52,391 nucleotides of DNA from Pseudodesulfovibrio sp. (lineage in GTDB: Bacteria > Desulfobacterota > Desulfovibrionia > Desulfovibrionales > Desulfovibrionaceae): assembly GCA_016342345.1 (NCBI GenBank), contig JAEINO010000024.1:1-52391 (forward strand), given 5' to 3'. The notes beneath the pieces were generated by a model. It ran no database searches. It was not told the origin of the DNA and saw only the letters and a program-made list of their open reading frames with translations. Every line of letters starts with the position of its first letter. The first letter of the stretch is position 1. A program made the translations under genes and the position numbers. Positions 1-7,784 of this stretch are shown here, in pieces.

Positions 1-2
1 AT

Positions 3-86
3 GCCGGGGGCGGTATACAACCAGACCTCAACAGATTCTACGCTGAAGGCTATTTCCGCCACTTCTTCATTAAACCACAATCCTGA
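3..86 (+). CDS. C-terminal tail of an unidentified protein (partial, runs in from upstream)
   Basis: Reading from position 3, an open frame runs 27 codons to a TGA at 84-86, ending in a basic, aromatic tail (...YFRHFFIKPQS). A rho-independent terminator starts 6 bases after the stop, which is why I prefer this frame over the longer open frame that begins at position 1. The fragment is too short to assign to a family. Confidence 0.3.
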   Translation, partial: AGGGIQPDLNRFYAEGYFRHFFIKPQS

Positions 87-92
87 TCACTT

Positions 93-119
93 AAGCCCCT
101 TAACCGGGGCTTTCCTTTT
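93..119 (+). terminator. Rho-independent terminator
   Basis: AAGCCCC and GGGGCTT form a 7-bp GC-rich stem around a short TTAACC loop, followed by TCCTTTT. It sits directly after the partial gene at the window edge and probably ends its transcript. Confidence 0.65.
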
Positions 120-334
120 GCAAATGGGCCTACATTCCGCTTCGCTACATTCCGGCCTACGGCCTCCCTCCTTACCCCTATGTCTCCGTCTTTGTTTCCC
201 CCCGCCGGACTCCGCCATTGAGAAGGGGGGGGCGGTTCCTTCCTTTTTTCTTTCAATCCTTTTTACTTCGTTTTTCTTTTTATTTCCTTTCTTTAAAAAA
301 GTTCCTTTCATTGCAAAATAAACGGTCCAAAAAC

Positions 335-364
335 TTGCTTTTGGCTTTTGTGGGATGCTATGAT
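335..364 (+). promoter_or_regulatory. Possible sigma-70 promoter ahead of the hairpin-rich region
   Basis: TTGCTT (335-340) and TATGAT (359-364) are separated by 18 bases. Transcription would begin near 371 and run into the hairpin series at 418-604. The -35 match is partial, and a small inverted repeat (CCAAAA/TTTTGG, 328-344) overlaps it. This is inference from sequence only. Confidence 0.35.
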
Positions 365-417
365 CTCAACATAGTTAAGTATTTTAGTTAATCAGCTCGA
401 GGCATTTAATCCGTCTT

Positions 418-604
418 CATGCGTCGGCAACGCATGATTTCAGCGTGATAATCACGCCGTGTTCCGACAACATGGAATACACAACGGGCCGAGCAGCGGT
501 TGTGTGCTTTTGCACCTTCTTTGGTCCGTAAATCCGGAAGAAATTTTCTTCCATGTCTCCTCAGCAACCGGGGAAGGCAAAACCACCTTGCTGTTGCCTT
601 TTAA
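418..604 (+). ncRNA. Candidate structured small RNA (unidentified)
   Basis: This gene-free stretch carries consecutive inverted repeats: CATGCGT/ACGCATG (418-436), GCGTGAT/ATCACGC (443-457), GTGTTCC/GGAATACAC (459-482), CACAAC/GTTGTG (480-504), GTGC/GCAC (504-515) and GGAAGAAA/TTTCTTCC (536-552). It ends in AAGGCAA/TTGCCTT (574-600) followed by TTTT, which resembles an intrinsic terminator. The third and fourth repeats share bases, so they could be alternative folds. I see no start codon with a ribosome site and do not recognise a known RNA family. It could instead be debris from an old insertion. Confidence 0.35.
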
Positions 605-623
605 TGCAATGCATCATTAATAA

Positions 624-649
624 AAGCCTCCATTCTGGGGGCTTTTTGG
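624..649 (+). terminator. Rho-independent terminator
   Basis: AAAAGCCTCC pairs with GGGGGCTTTT (one G-T wobble) around a five-base loop and is followed by a T run. It insulates the upstream hairpin region from the STAND gene. No gene is seen between 87 and 748. Confidence 0.7.
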
Positions 650-685
650 TCTCTGATATTTGTCCAGTTTTTAATATAAAATAAC

Positions 686-713
686 TTGCTCATTCAATCT
701 GTACTCGTATAGC
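686..713 (+). promoter_or_regulatory. Possible promoter of the STAND gene
   Basis: TTGCTC (686-691) and TATAGC (708-713) are 16 bases apart in an AT-rich leader 35 bases upstream of the start codon. The match to the sigma-70 consensus is modest. Confidence 0.3.
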
Positions 714-748
714 TTATTCAATAAACACTATCTATATCGAGTTTTTTT

Positions 749-3700
749 ATGACTAATATATCAAGCCCTGTTTCAACTGGTGGTGCTGGTCCTAGCCTAG
801 AAAGCCGGGTTGGAGCATTTTATCTAGCTTCCGTACTTTTAAATTCATCAATTCATGGGCTTCGGAATGTTAAGGCTAAAAAGATACGATTGCAGAGAGC
901 ATATGAAGGTAATGCTCTTGATGACGTAATCGTTGACGGTGTTACTGCAAATCAAAAAAAAGCCACTCTTTCTTTGCAAGTAAAACGCTCATTAACCTTT
1001 TCTGATAACGACAAATTTAATGAAGTGATGGAGCAGTGTTGGGAAACATATACTGCTTCATTTTTTGTTAAAGGTTATGATCGGGTTGGAATTGGTCTAG
1101 GTAAAATCAACGGGACTATCAATGCCGGGCACGATGTTTTGCGTTGGGCCAAATCAAGTTCTTGTGCGGAGGATTTTTTCGATCGTCTTCAGACAGATGG
1201 TCTTTCAAATCAGACGATGCAATCCTTTGAAAAAACTATACGGACATGCGTAAATAAAGCCGCAGGCAGAAACCTTTCAGACGAAGATCTATATGTTTTT
1301 TTAAATCATTTTGAAGTCATATATTTTGACTTTGAGGCAGGCAATTCATCCGCACTTAATACAATTCTTAATACTGAATTGAAGCAGGCTCTTATCACTG
1401 AAGAGGAAGGAAGAGCAGGGGACCTGTGGAGGGCTCTCGTTGATCTTGTTGATGATGCTAAGTCTACAGCTGGGAGCATGAACAGGGCAACGTTGGTTAC
1501 TCTTTTACATGCTGACTTTCGCTTGGCTCACCTTCGCTATCTAGAGCCTGATGTTGATAAGGTCACCAGGCGTTCTCGGGGTGTTCTTGATAATATCGAG
1601 TCAACCCTAGGTGGGATCTATTTACCGCGAAATGACCTTCAGGAAAATGTTCTGGAAGCAATAGGTTCTTCAAGTTTTATAGAGATAACTGGAGATCCTG
1701 GCTGCGGGAAGTCCTCGTTGTTAAAGGCTATTGCCCAAAAAAAGTTAGAGGAAAGCCCAGTTATAGTTATCGACGTGAGTCGGCCTATTTTTTCAGCAAG
1801 CTTTCAGGGGGCAGAGCAGTACTGGAATTTAGAAAACACCTTTGAAGAACTGCTTCCTGAATTCAGCCGCATTGATTCACCATGCATGTTTATAGATGCA
1901 ATTGATCGAGTATCTGATGCATCTGGGTGGGCATCGGTTAATGAAATTATTCGAGTTGTTAGAAATAGCAAAGAAGGGGAAAAATGGGTCATCGTAGTCT
2001 CAGCCCGAGCAAACACTTTAGATTATAGAATTAACTTGACGCCTGAGGCTGTTGGGCCCTCTCCCTTTCGAGTGTCAATTCCTTTGCTGACTGATGACGA
2101 GATTGAATCAATTGTCGCAGCTTATCCTTCACTCAGTAGTATTCTTGGGCAGGATAGTGCTGTTCAATCCCTTGCCCGTAGGCCGTATTTGCTGTCCCGC
2201 CTGCTGAAGAGCAATGCATTAAATAATCAATCCAGGAAGCTACCAGCGTCAGAAGTCGATTTAATGATTGAGATGTGGACTGATGATGCAGGACATGGAG
2301 ATGATTTTCGTAGGAGGCGTCAATTTACATTGGTCCAATTGGGGAATGCGAAGCTGTCGGTGGATCAAAGTACTTTAACCCATTTTGATGCTTCTGATTC
2401 AAAAGCGTTAGGATCTTTGGTCTCAGATGATATTCTTAGAGAGGACAAAGTTTCTGGTGTTGTTGAATTTACACATGATATTCTTGAGGACTGGACACTT
2501 TGTCAGGTGTTGAACATTAAAGGGAACTCTCTCCCTTCGACCTTACTCTCTAATAGACAACCAGTCTGGTTAACGGATGCAGTTCAGTTGTTAGGGCAGT
2601 GGAAATTGGAAAAGGGAGAGACTATTGGCGATTGGAAGAAGTTGCTTTCTCTAGTCGGAGAAAAGGAGCTTGATCCGCGTTGGCAAAGATCCGTTTTAGT
2701 CGGACCATTGAAATCAAGTCAGGCACTGCCGTCTCTTTATAGAATTCAAGAAATGCTTTTGGAAGGGGATGCTCAGTATTTTGAAGATGTATTGGTAGCC
2801 TTACGAACTATTGAAGTCATACCGAATGAAAAGTGGTTACATCCTGATTTTGATAGTGAGTTTGAAGATAGCACGCAGAAAGAATTAGCTTATCTATTTG
2901 CATATCCACAACTACAGACGTGGAGACCTTTTCTAACCTGGCTTAACAAGGTCATACCCCATATCCCGCCAAGACTTGTGGATGAGACAAGTCGTTTCCT
3001 TATGGTCCTTCCAAACTCATACGGTTTGATACCTGATTGGTTATCCGAGTCGGTAGTAGGGTGGGCATTAGATTGGCTTGGTGTTTTAGAGATAGGTCGT
3101 TCGTGGAAAGCAGATGACCCGGTGCAGATGCGCTACAAGAGTTTAGAGTTAGAAGGATATCATGGTGGCGAGGAATTGCAAAATCGCCTTCGTCGTATTG
3201 TGTTTGCTTGCGTAAATGAATGTACTTCGAAAGTGGCCCAATATGTGCGTAACATCTCATCAAGTAAACACCATTCTGGAACTGAGTTTCTCATAAAAAA
3301 TGCGAACCACCTAGTCGAAGGAATACCTGAGCAATTAGTAGATTCTTTGATTGAGGTAATGATCCAAGAAGAACGTCGTGATGAATTCTCGAGTTCCATA
3401 AGGAATAATTTAGGTATTTCTGAGGATCGACATTTCTTTAACGCATCTCATCTGAACCCTCCGTTTTTGTCACTATTACAGCACAATACTGCTGAAGGGC
3501 TTAGGCTTCTTAACGCGTTGAGTGCGAGAGCTGTTGGCTGCTGGCGGGATCGGTATAAGCGTGAAAGATCTGGAACTCCACTACCTGTGAAGATTGATTT
3601 TCCGTGGGGAGCGCGCGAGTTTTGGGGGCATGCAAATCAGTATACGTGGTTTCGAGGGAACGGTGTTGGGCCTTATGCTGTGCAATCTGGTTTAATGGCC

Positions 3701-5923
3701 TTAGAATTTTGGATGGAATCGCAAGTTGAGGAAGGGAGAGATGTTGAAGAGTTATTCAAGCTTGTTCTTGAGAACAATAATTGTGTTGGGGTTCTTGGGG
3801 CGTGTGCATCTATCGCGCAGAAATATCCAGAAAAATCATTTGATGCAGCACTCCCTTTGGTCACTAATCTATATATCTGGCGTTGGGATATCGAAAGGTT
3901 AGTTGGAGATAACAGTCCTTCAAATTTGATTGGCTTTGGGCATGGTAAAAAGCAGGTTGCAGATCGAAACCAGCTTCCTCACAGGCAACTTGAAATACGT
4001 CATCTTATTCCAAGATACCTATTTCATGAAGATAGTCGCTACCGAGAGTTATTGGTCGAACGAGTTGAGAAGGTAGTAACAGGCGACCTTCCCTTTGAAT
4101 TTGAAGAGCAAAGAAGCAATCCAAAACTAATCGATGAAATCAATGGTCATATTTGCCAAATGCAAGCAATGGCTTCGCCAGAGAATTATCAAAGCGAAAA
4201 ACTTAAGGATAAGTCAGGAGTGTATATTTATTACGTCCCTCCTGGAGAATTAATGGATGACTATGTGGAGGTTCATAAGGATCACTCAGAATTGAATGAA
4301 TATATTGGGCTCGGCATGTGGGCAACTGAGTCTCTCCAAAAAGGGGGCGTTGATGATAGGTATTCATTTGATAAAGCCTATGAAGAAGCAAGAAGGCTAG
4401 ACTCTGGAGATGTTTTTAAGGAAGGGCGGTCAACTGAATTTAAAATTTCAAATATGCAGGTAGCTATTGCTGGAGTTGCGGCAACGCTGTTGATGTTTGA
4501 AGAGAATCTTTCAAGTGACAAGCTGGAGTGGGCTAGAGGAATCGCTTGGGATGCTTCAAATATGCCATTGAGTGAGGAGGATCAGCTTTTTAAGTATTCG
4601 GAATTGTCGCTTCATCCCATCCCATTTGGCATCCAAGGTTTAGTCTCATTGGCTAAACGGAATCTCGCTACCCAAGATGAACGTGAATGCCTTATTGCGA
4701 TGGCCTGTCATCCTCTAGATGGGGTTGTAAAATCTTTGTATAAGCATCTTTCCGGATGCTGGGAACAGGATTACTTACTGTGTTGGCAAGTTCTTGTACT
4801 GGCAATTAAGATGTCGGTTATCCCAAGAGATTATATCTATTGGAATAATGATTCAGAACGATTTCAAAAGAGAAATTTATGGATGAAAAAGCTCTGGCAA
4901 GAAGTCTTAGCTGATTTTCGCGCCACTACTTATTCGCGTTTACCGAGTATCCCTGAGAAATATGTCTTGGATCCGTCGATCACACCTCCTGATCCAGAAT
5001 GTGGGCAGTTCCGGCTAGCTGATCAAACATTTTGTTTTGACATTGTAGCCCGTAGTTTATTTTTTCAACCAATTGAATACCTTCTTGGGGATGATTTACG
5101 GCAAGAAAGTGTTTTGAAGATGTTTCATGAACTGATGGCCTGGACTCTTATGGATTGTACTCCCCCTTGGGGAGATAGGCGCGGGTATGGTGGGAGTGGC
5201 CCCGCTTATGAATGGCAATCACAATTTATGGACTGGTGTGGACTTTTTAGTCGGCAACTCACGACGAGCCAAGTTGAAGAATTAATCATTAAACCAATTT
5301 CGACTGTATGTATGGGGCGGGAGGCCGATCTTCTGGATAAGATTTTATATGGGTTTGCTAAGTACCGATTTTCGCAGTCTGAGCTTGTGGATCAAGAGAC
5401 CCTCGAACAATGGATGATGTTGTCCAATTTAATGTTTGAGCATTCAAGGGCTGCGGGATCTCGTAATGATAATTCCGTAGGGATGCGCTATGGGGCGAGT
5501 GTTTGCATTGCCTTGTTTAGTCCTCATCGAATGCCTCTTTTTGAAGCGCCATGGCCCTCTTTAGAGCGAATGATGCCTCATATTGATCGATGGGTGAAGA
5601 CGTTCGCAGATTCACCCGCTTATTATGGAGTGTTGTTGGTGTTTTTGAATAAGGCAGGGTTCTCTCTGGTACCAGAGCCTGCATTCGAGTGGCTTCTTGA
5701 TGTGTCGGAATCCAGGAAAGACGACAAGAACTTTTGGAGAGCATCGTCTAACGCCTCGATGACAGTTGATATTGTCGAAAGAGCCCTCTCCGAAGCGCTG
5801 CTTACCCCACAGCATGGTATGTTAATTGAACGTTTGATTCGGATGATGGATATTCTTATCGGTCATGGTGAGAGGCGGGCTGCCCAAGTACAGCAAAAGC
5901 TCGCGAAGCTGATGTGTCACTAG
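749..5923 (+). CDS. Giant STAND-type NTPase with predicted N-terminal nuclease domain (Avs-like defence protein)
   Basis: 1,724 residues. The N-terminus (about 1-200) resembles DUF4297/Cap4-type PD-(D/E)XK nucleases: E18, then LDDVIVD (D58, D59) and a QVK core (Q77-K79) ending a hydrophobic strand. A P-loop NTPase follows: Walker A GDPGCGKSS (315-323) and Walker B FIDAID (381-386), with further AAA/STAND-like sequence to about 600. The remaining ~1,100 residues are helical with many W and L residues and no motif I can name. In Avs-type STAND proteins this region is the sensor. Known members detect conserved phage proteins, assemble, and activate the N-terminal nuclease. That this one does so is inference. 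The start at 749 gives an N-terminus consistent with the family, though its ribosome site is weak (CGAG). Upstream lies a terminator, downstream a small Cys-pair protein. Confidence 0.75.
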   Translation: MTNISSPVSTGGAGPSLESRVGAFYLASVLLNSSIHGLRNVKAKKIRLQRAYEGNALDDVIVDGVTANQKKATLSLQVKRSLTFSDNDKFNEVMEQCWETYTASFFVKGYDRVGIGLGKINGTINAGHDVLRWAKSSSCAEDFFDRLQTDGLSNQTMQSFEKTIRTCVNKAAGRNLSDEDLYVFLNHFEVIYFDFEAGNSSALNTILNTELKQALITEEEGRAGDLWRALVDLVDDAKSTAGSMNRATLVTLLHADFRLAHLRYLEPDVDKVTRRSRGVLDNIESTLGGIYLPRNDLQENVLEAIGSSSFIEITGDPGCGKSSLLKAIAQKKLEESPVIVIDVSRPIFSASFQGAEQYWNLENTFEELLPEFSRIDSPCMFIDAIDRVSDASGWASVNEIIRVVRNSKEGEKWVIVVSARANTLDYRINLTPEAVGPSPFRVSIPLLTDDEIESIVAAYPSLSSILGQDSAVQSLARRPYLLSRLLKSNALNNQSRKLPASEVDLMIEMWTDDAGHGDDFRRRRQFTLVQLGNAKLSVDQSTLTHFDASDSKALGSLVSDDILREDKVSGVVEFTHDILEDWTLCQVLNIKGNSLPSTLLSNRQPVWLTDAVQLLGQWKLEKGETIGDWKKLLSLVGEKELDPRWQRSVLVGPLKSSQALPSLYRIQEMLLEGDAQYFEDVLVALRTIEVIPNEKWLHPDFDSEFEDSTQKELAYLFAYPQLQTWRPFLTWLNKVIPHIPPRLVDETSRFLMVLPNSYGLIPDWLSESVVGWALDWLGVLEIGRSWKADDPVQMRYKSLELEGYHGGEELQNRLRRIVFACVNECTSKVAQYVRNISSSKHHSGTEFLIKNANHLVEGIPEQLVDSLIEVMIQEERRDEFSSSIRNNLGISEDRHFFNASHLNPPFLSLLQHNTAEGLRLLNALSARAVGCWRDRYKRERSGTPLPVKIDFPWGAREFWGHANQYTWFRGNGVGPYAVQSGLMALEFWMESQVEEGRDVEELFKLVLENNNCVGVLGACASIAQKYPEKSFDAALPLVTNLYIWRWDIERLVGDNSPSNLIGFGHGKKQVADRNQLPHRQLEIRHLIPRYLFHEDSRYRELLVERVEKVVTGDLPFEFEEQRSNPKLIDEINGHICQMQAMASPENYQSEKLKDKSGVYIYYVPPGELMDDYVEVHKDHSELNEYIGLGMWATESLQKGGVDDRYSFDKAYEEARRLDSGDVFKEGRSTEFKISNMQVAIAGVAATLLMFEENLSSDKLEWARGIAWDASNMPLSEEDQLFKYSELSLHPIPFGIQGLVSLAKRNLATQDERECLIAMACHPLDGVVKSLYKHLSGCWEQDYLLCWQVLVLAIKMSVIPRDYIYWNNDSERFQKRNLWMKKLWQEVLADFRATTYSRLPSIPEKYVLDPSITPPDPECGQFRLADQTFCFDIVARSLFFQPIEYLLGDDLRQESVLKMFHELMAWTLMDCTPPWGDRRGYGGSGPAYEWQSQFMDWCGLFSRQLTTSQVEELIIKPISTVCMGREADLLDKILYGFAKYRFSQSELVDQETLEQWMMLSNLMFEHSRAAGSRNDNSVGMRYGASVCIALFSPHRMPLFEAPWPSLERMMPHIDRWVKTFADSPAYYGVLLVFLNKAGFSLVPEPAFEWLLDVSESRKDDKNFWRASSNASMTVDIVERALSEALLTPQHGMLIERLIRMMDILIGHGERRAAQVQQKLAKLMCH

Positions 5924-5991
5924 CGTTGTGGACCTTACCTTTTGTAGTAGATTAGGTTGAACCCTTTAATTTTTAGCTAAAGGAAATTCCA

Positions 5992-6231
5992 ATGTCACAA
6001 GTTTATCAGTGTTACGCCTGTGGAGACGATTTTGAATATGGCCCTCATGATCATGGAGGGGAATGGCTTGCAGGCTATGAGGTTGATGTTTGCCGTACGT
6101 GTTATGATGGAAATGGTGATGGATGGTCTCCTCAGTATGAAGATCAATTTTTAGCTCGAATAGAAGAGCTAGATATTGAGGAACCTGAAAGAAACGATAA
6201 CGACCTTTTACCCCGCGAGATTCGTGGGTAG
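5992..6231 (+). CDS. Small CxxC/CxxC protein (putative zinc-binding)
   Basis: 79 residues, acidic. Two cysteine pairs, CYAC (8-11) and CRTC (34-37), frame a His-containing loop (GPHDHGG), as in zinc ribbons or knuckles. An AAGGA site lies 9 bases ahead of the ATG. It follows the STAND gene on the same strand after 68 bases and may be co-transcribed with it, as a partner or regulator. I do not recognise a family, and the function is unknown. Confidence 0.6.
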   Translation: MSQVYQCYACGDDFEYGPHDHGGEWLAGYEVDVCRTCYDGNGDGWSPQYEDQFLARIEELDIEEPERNDNDLLPREIRG

Positions 6232-6481
6232 TAAGTTATATCTTGTGCTACACCAAATGGTAAAATTGCAAGTGCTTTATCTTTTATCTGTTCGAAATAA
6301 TTTTGTTAATCTCATTTTAGAGTGAGTGCATCCGGTTGAACAAGCTTGGTTGATCCTTCATTGGGTAACACGTAAAAATCTCTCTCCTTCCATGAGGAAG
6401 ATATTGATAAGTCCATGACTAGTTTTGAGTCGAAATTGTTTGGGTAGCTTCTGGACAAGGTTCGAGAAGAGGTTTTGATGT

Positions 6482-6721
6482 CTAGTTAAAGAGTTTCGTA
6501 AAGAGGTCTTGGATTGTATCAACAGAAAGATCGACCCAAATTGCTCGAATGAATGCCCATATCAAATCGAAGCAAAGTAGACCTATAACGCAAATTCCGA
6601 TCAGTATGGCGGCCTTGATTTTGGTCAGCATTGATCCCGCAAACCAATCGAACCATAGGCCCTGGAATGGGATTCTATTCAAAAAACGAGTAATGGGATT
6701 TTTGGGGGGGATTATAGCCAT
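6482..6721 (-). CDS. Small membrane protein, partner of the upstream nuclease gene
   Basis: About 79 residues from the ATG at 6721. A GTG at 6739, overlapping the upstream stop, would add six residues. The central part (IKAAILIGICVIGLLCFDLI) is a clear membrane helix, followed by an amphipathic tail rich in W, F and D. It lies 5 bases behind the nuclease gene and is presumably translated from the same mRNA. No ribosome site is evident for either start, suggesting translational coupling. Two-gene units of this kind (cytosolic effector plus small membrane protein) are common in phage defence, but no family is recognised here. Confidence 0.5.
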   Translation of the reverse strand: MAIIPPKNPITRFLNRIPFQGLWFDWFAGSMLTKIKAAILIGICVIGLLCFDLIWAFIRAIWVDLSVDTIQDLFTKLFN

Positions 6722-6726
6722 TTGTA

Positions 6727-7644
6727 TTAACCAATACACTTGTCGAATAAATCATCGATTTTTGCTAAATCTTCTTCAGCTTCATCTAACTCTCCGAATA
6801 TAGTAGAGTAAAGTTCATCCAACTTCATTGCGTGGCCACTAAGCCCAAGCGTCCCATCATCAAAATCGATGTGTCCAGCACGAATCAATGTCTCGAATTC
6901 TTGTCTGAGGTTTTCTTCAGAGGCTTCAAATTCGAACAAAAAATCTCCCAACTCAACGGAAGAGTCTTGCGCACCGCTTAGCTTTGTAAGAGTTGTTAAC
7001 ATGCCCCATTCATATCCAGATATAGTACTTCTGACCTTCTGGCATTTTTCTATCAGTTCTGGATAGTTGCTCTCAATGTACTCAGCATTAACGATGTTTT
7101 CATCGACATCTTCCTCCTTCTCTTTGGGGAGGTTTTTAATCTGGTCTTTAAAGTATTTTTCAAATCCATCCATCCAGTTTTCTTGAATCATTTCCGCGAG
7201 TTTTTCTCCACGCCAAAAAGTTATATTGACTGACTCGCCCCTATTTCTGGCTTTGCCAACCATCTTTCTGGCGTTTTCGTTAAAGTCTCCAGTTATGGCT
7301 ATGATGCATCTTGAAATAAAATGTTTTGATCGACCGTCAAGATCATGGATTTCTTTTGCAAACGCTTCCTCTGCTTGGTTCTTGACCTCTTTAACTGTGT
7401 TTTTTCCGCCCCCACTCCCATATTTCAAGTCACCCATTTTGAATTGGATGCCATGGTACTGCTTTTCATTATCTGGCTCAGATAGGGTGTAGTACTCTAA
7501 ATCAATTCCAATCTCATCGGGCCCACCAGTAAATCTGACCCCTTTCAATCCTTTTGCTTTCAAAGTTTGGACAAAAATATCTTTAGCCATTTTATGTTCA
7601 TGCAATGACTCTAGCAATGTTATGATTTGATCTTCTCTCAGCAT
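6727..7644 (-). CDS. PD-(D/E)XK-like (Mrr/REase-fold) nuclease, putative defence effector
   Basis: 305 residues. The N-terminal half has the pattern of restriction-endonuclease-fold nucleases: GGPDEIGIDLEYY, with D48 in a GID-type strand, then YHGIQFKMG with Q67-x-K69, giving a D...QxK active site. The middle (about 110-150) continues with a strand like those in Mrr-like domains (RCIIAITGDF) and a WRGEKL segment. The C-terminal 130 residues are acidic and helical with no motif I can name. The start at 7644 was chosen because AAAGGAG lies 6 bases ahead of it. The alternative ATG at 7662 has no ribosome site and sits almost at the promoter. It has its own promoter and is followed by a small membrane protein gene. 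Confidence 0.6.
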   Translation of the reverse strand: MLREDQIITLLESLHEHKMAKDIFVQTLKAKGLKGVRFTGGPDEIGIDLEYYTLSEPDNEKQYHGIQFKMGDLKYGSGGGKNTVKEVKNQAEEAFAKEIHDLDGRSKHFISRCIIAITGDFNENARKMVGKARNRGESVNITFWRGEKLAEMIQENWMDGFEKYFKDQIKNLPKEKEEDVDENIVNAEYIESNYPELIEKCQKVRSTISGYEWGMLTTLTKLSGAQDSSVELGDFLFEFEASEENLRQEFETLIRAGHIDFDDGTLGLSGHAMKLDELYSTIFGELDEAEEDLAKIDDLFDKCIG

Positions 7645-7665
7645 TATCGCTCCTTTAATCATTTT

Positions 7666-7694
7666 TTTATATGCGTTAACAATATGATGCGCAA
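7666..7694 (-). promoter_or_regulatory. Promoter of the nuclease/membrane-protein pair
   Basis: On the minus strand TTGCGC (7694-7689) and TATAAA (7671-7666) are exactly 17 bases apart. Transcription would start near 7659, giving a short leader containing the AAAGGAG ribosome site for the start at 7644. The unit can therefore be expressed separately from the AIPR operon upstream. Confidence 0.55.
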
Positions 7695-7712
7695 TGCTAA
7701 TTTAGAGTATGG

Positions 7713-7729
7713 TCGTAGTTGGACTACGA
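7713..7729. promoter_or_regulatory. Perfect inverted repeat upstream of the nuclease promoter (possible operator)
   Basis: TCGTAGT-TGG-ACTACGA is a perfect 7-bp inverted repeat with a 3-base centre, 19 bases upstream of the -35 element. There is no T run on either side, so it is not a typical terminator of the AIPR operon. A binding site for a dimeric regulator or a small RNA hairpin are both possible. Confidence 0.4.
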
Positions 7730-7784
7730 ATTGAGACTATCTTAATCGCCAGTCAGAGGTTCCGCTTCTCCCTCGCTACGTTCT

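Noticed and set aside
1-321. 106-codon open frame starting at the first base
   Set aside because: It runs through a clear terminator at 93-119, has no visible ribosome site and encodes a low-complexity F/S/P-rich tail.
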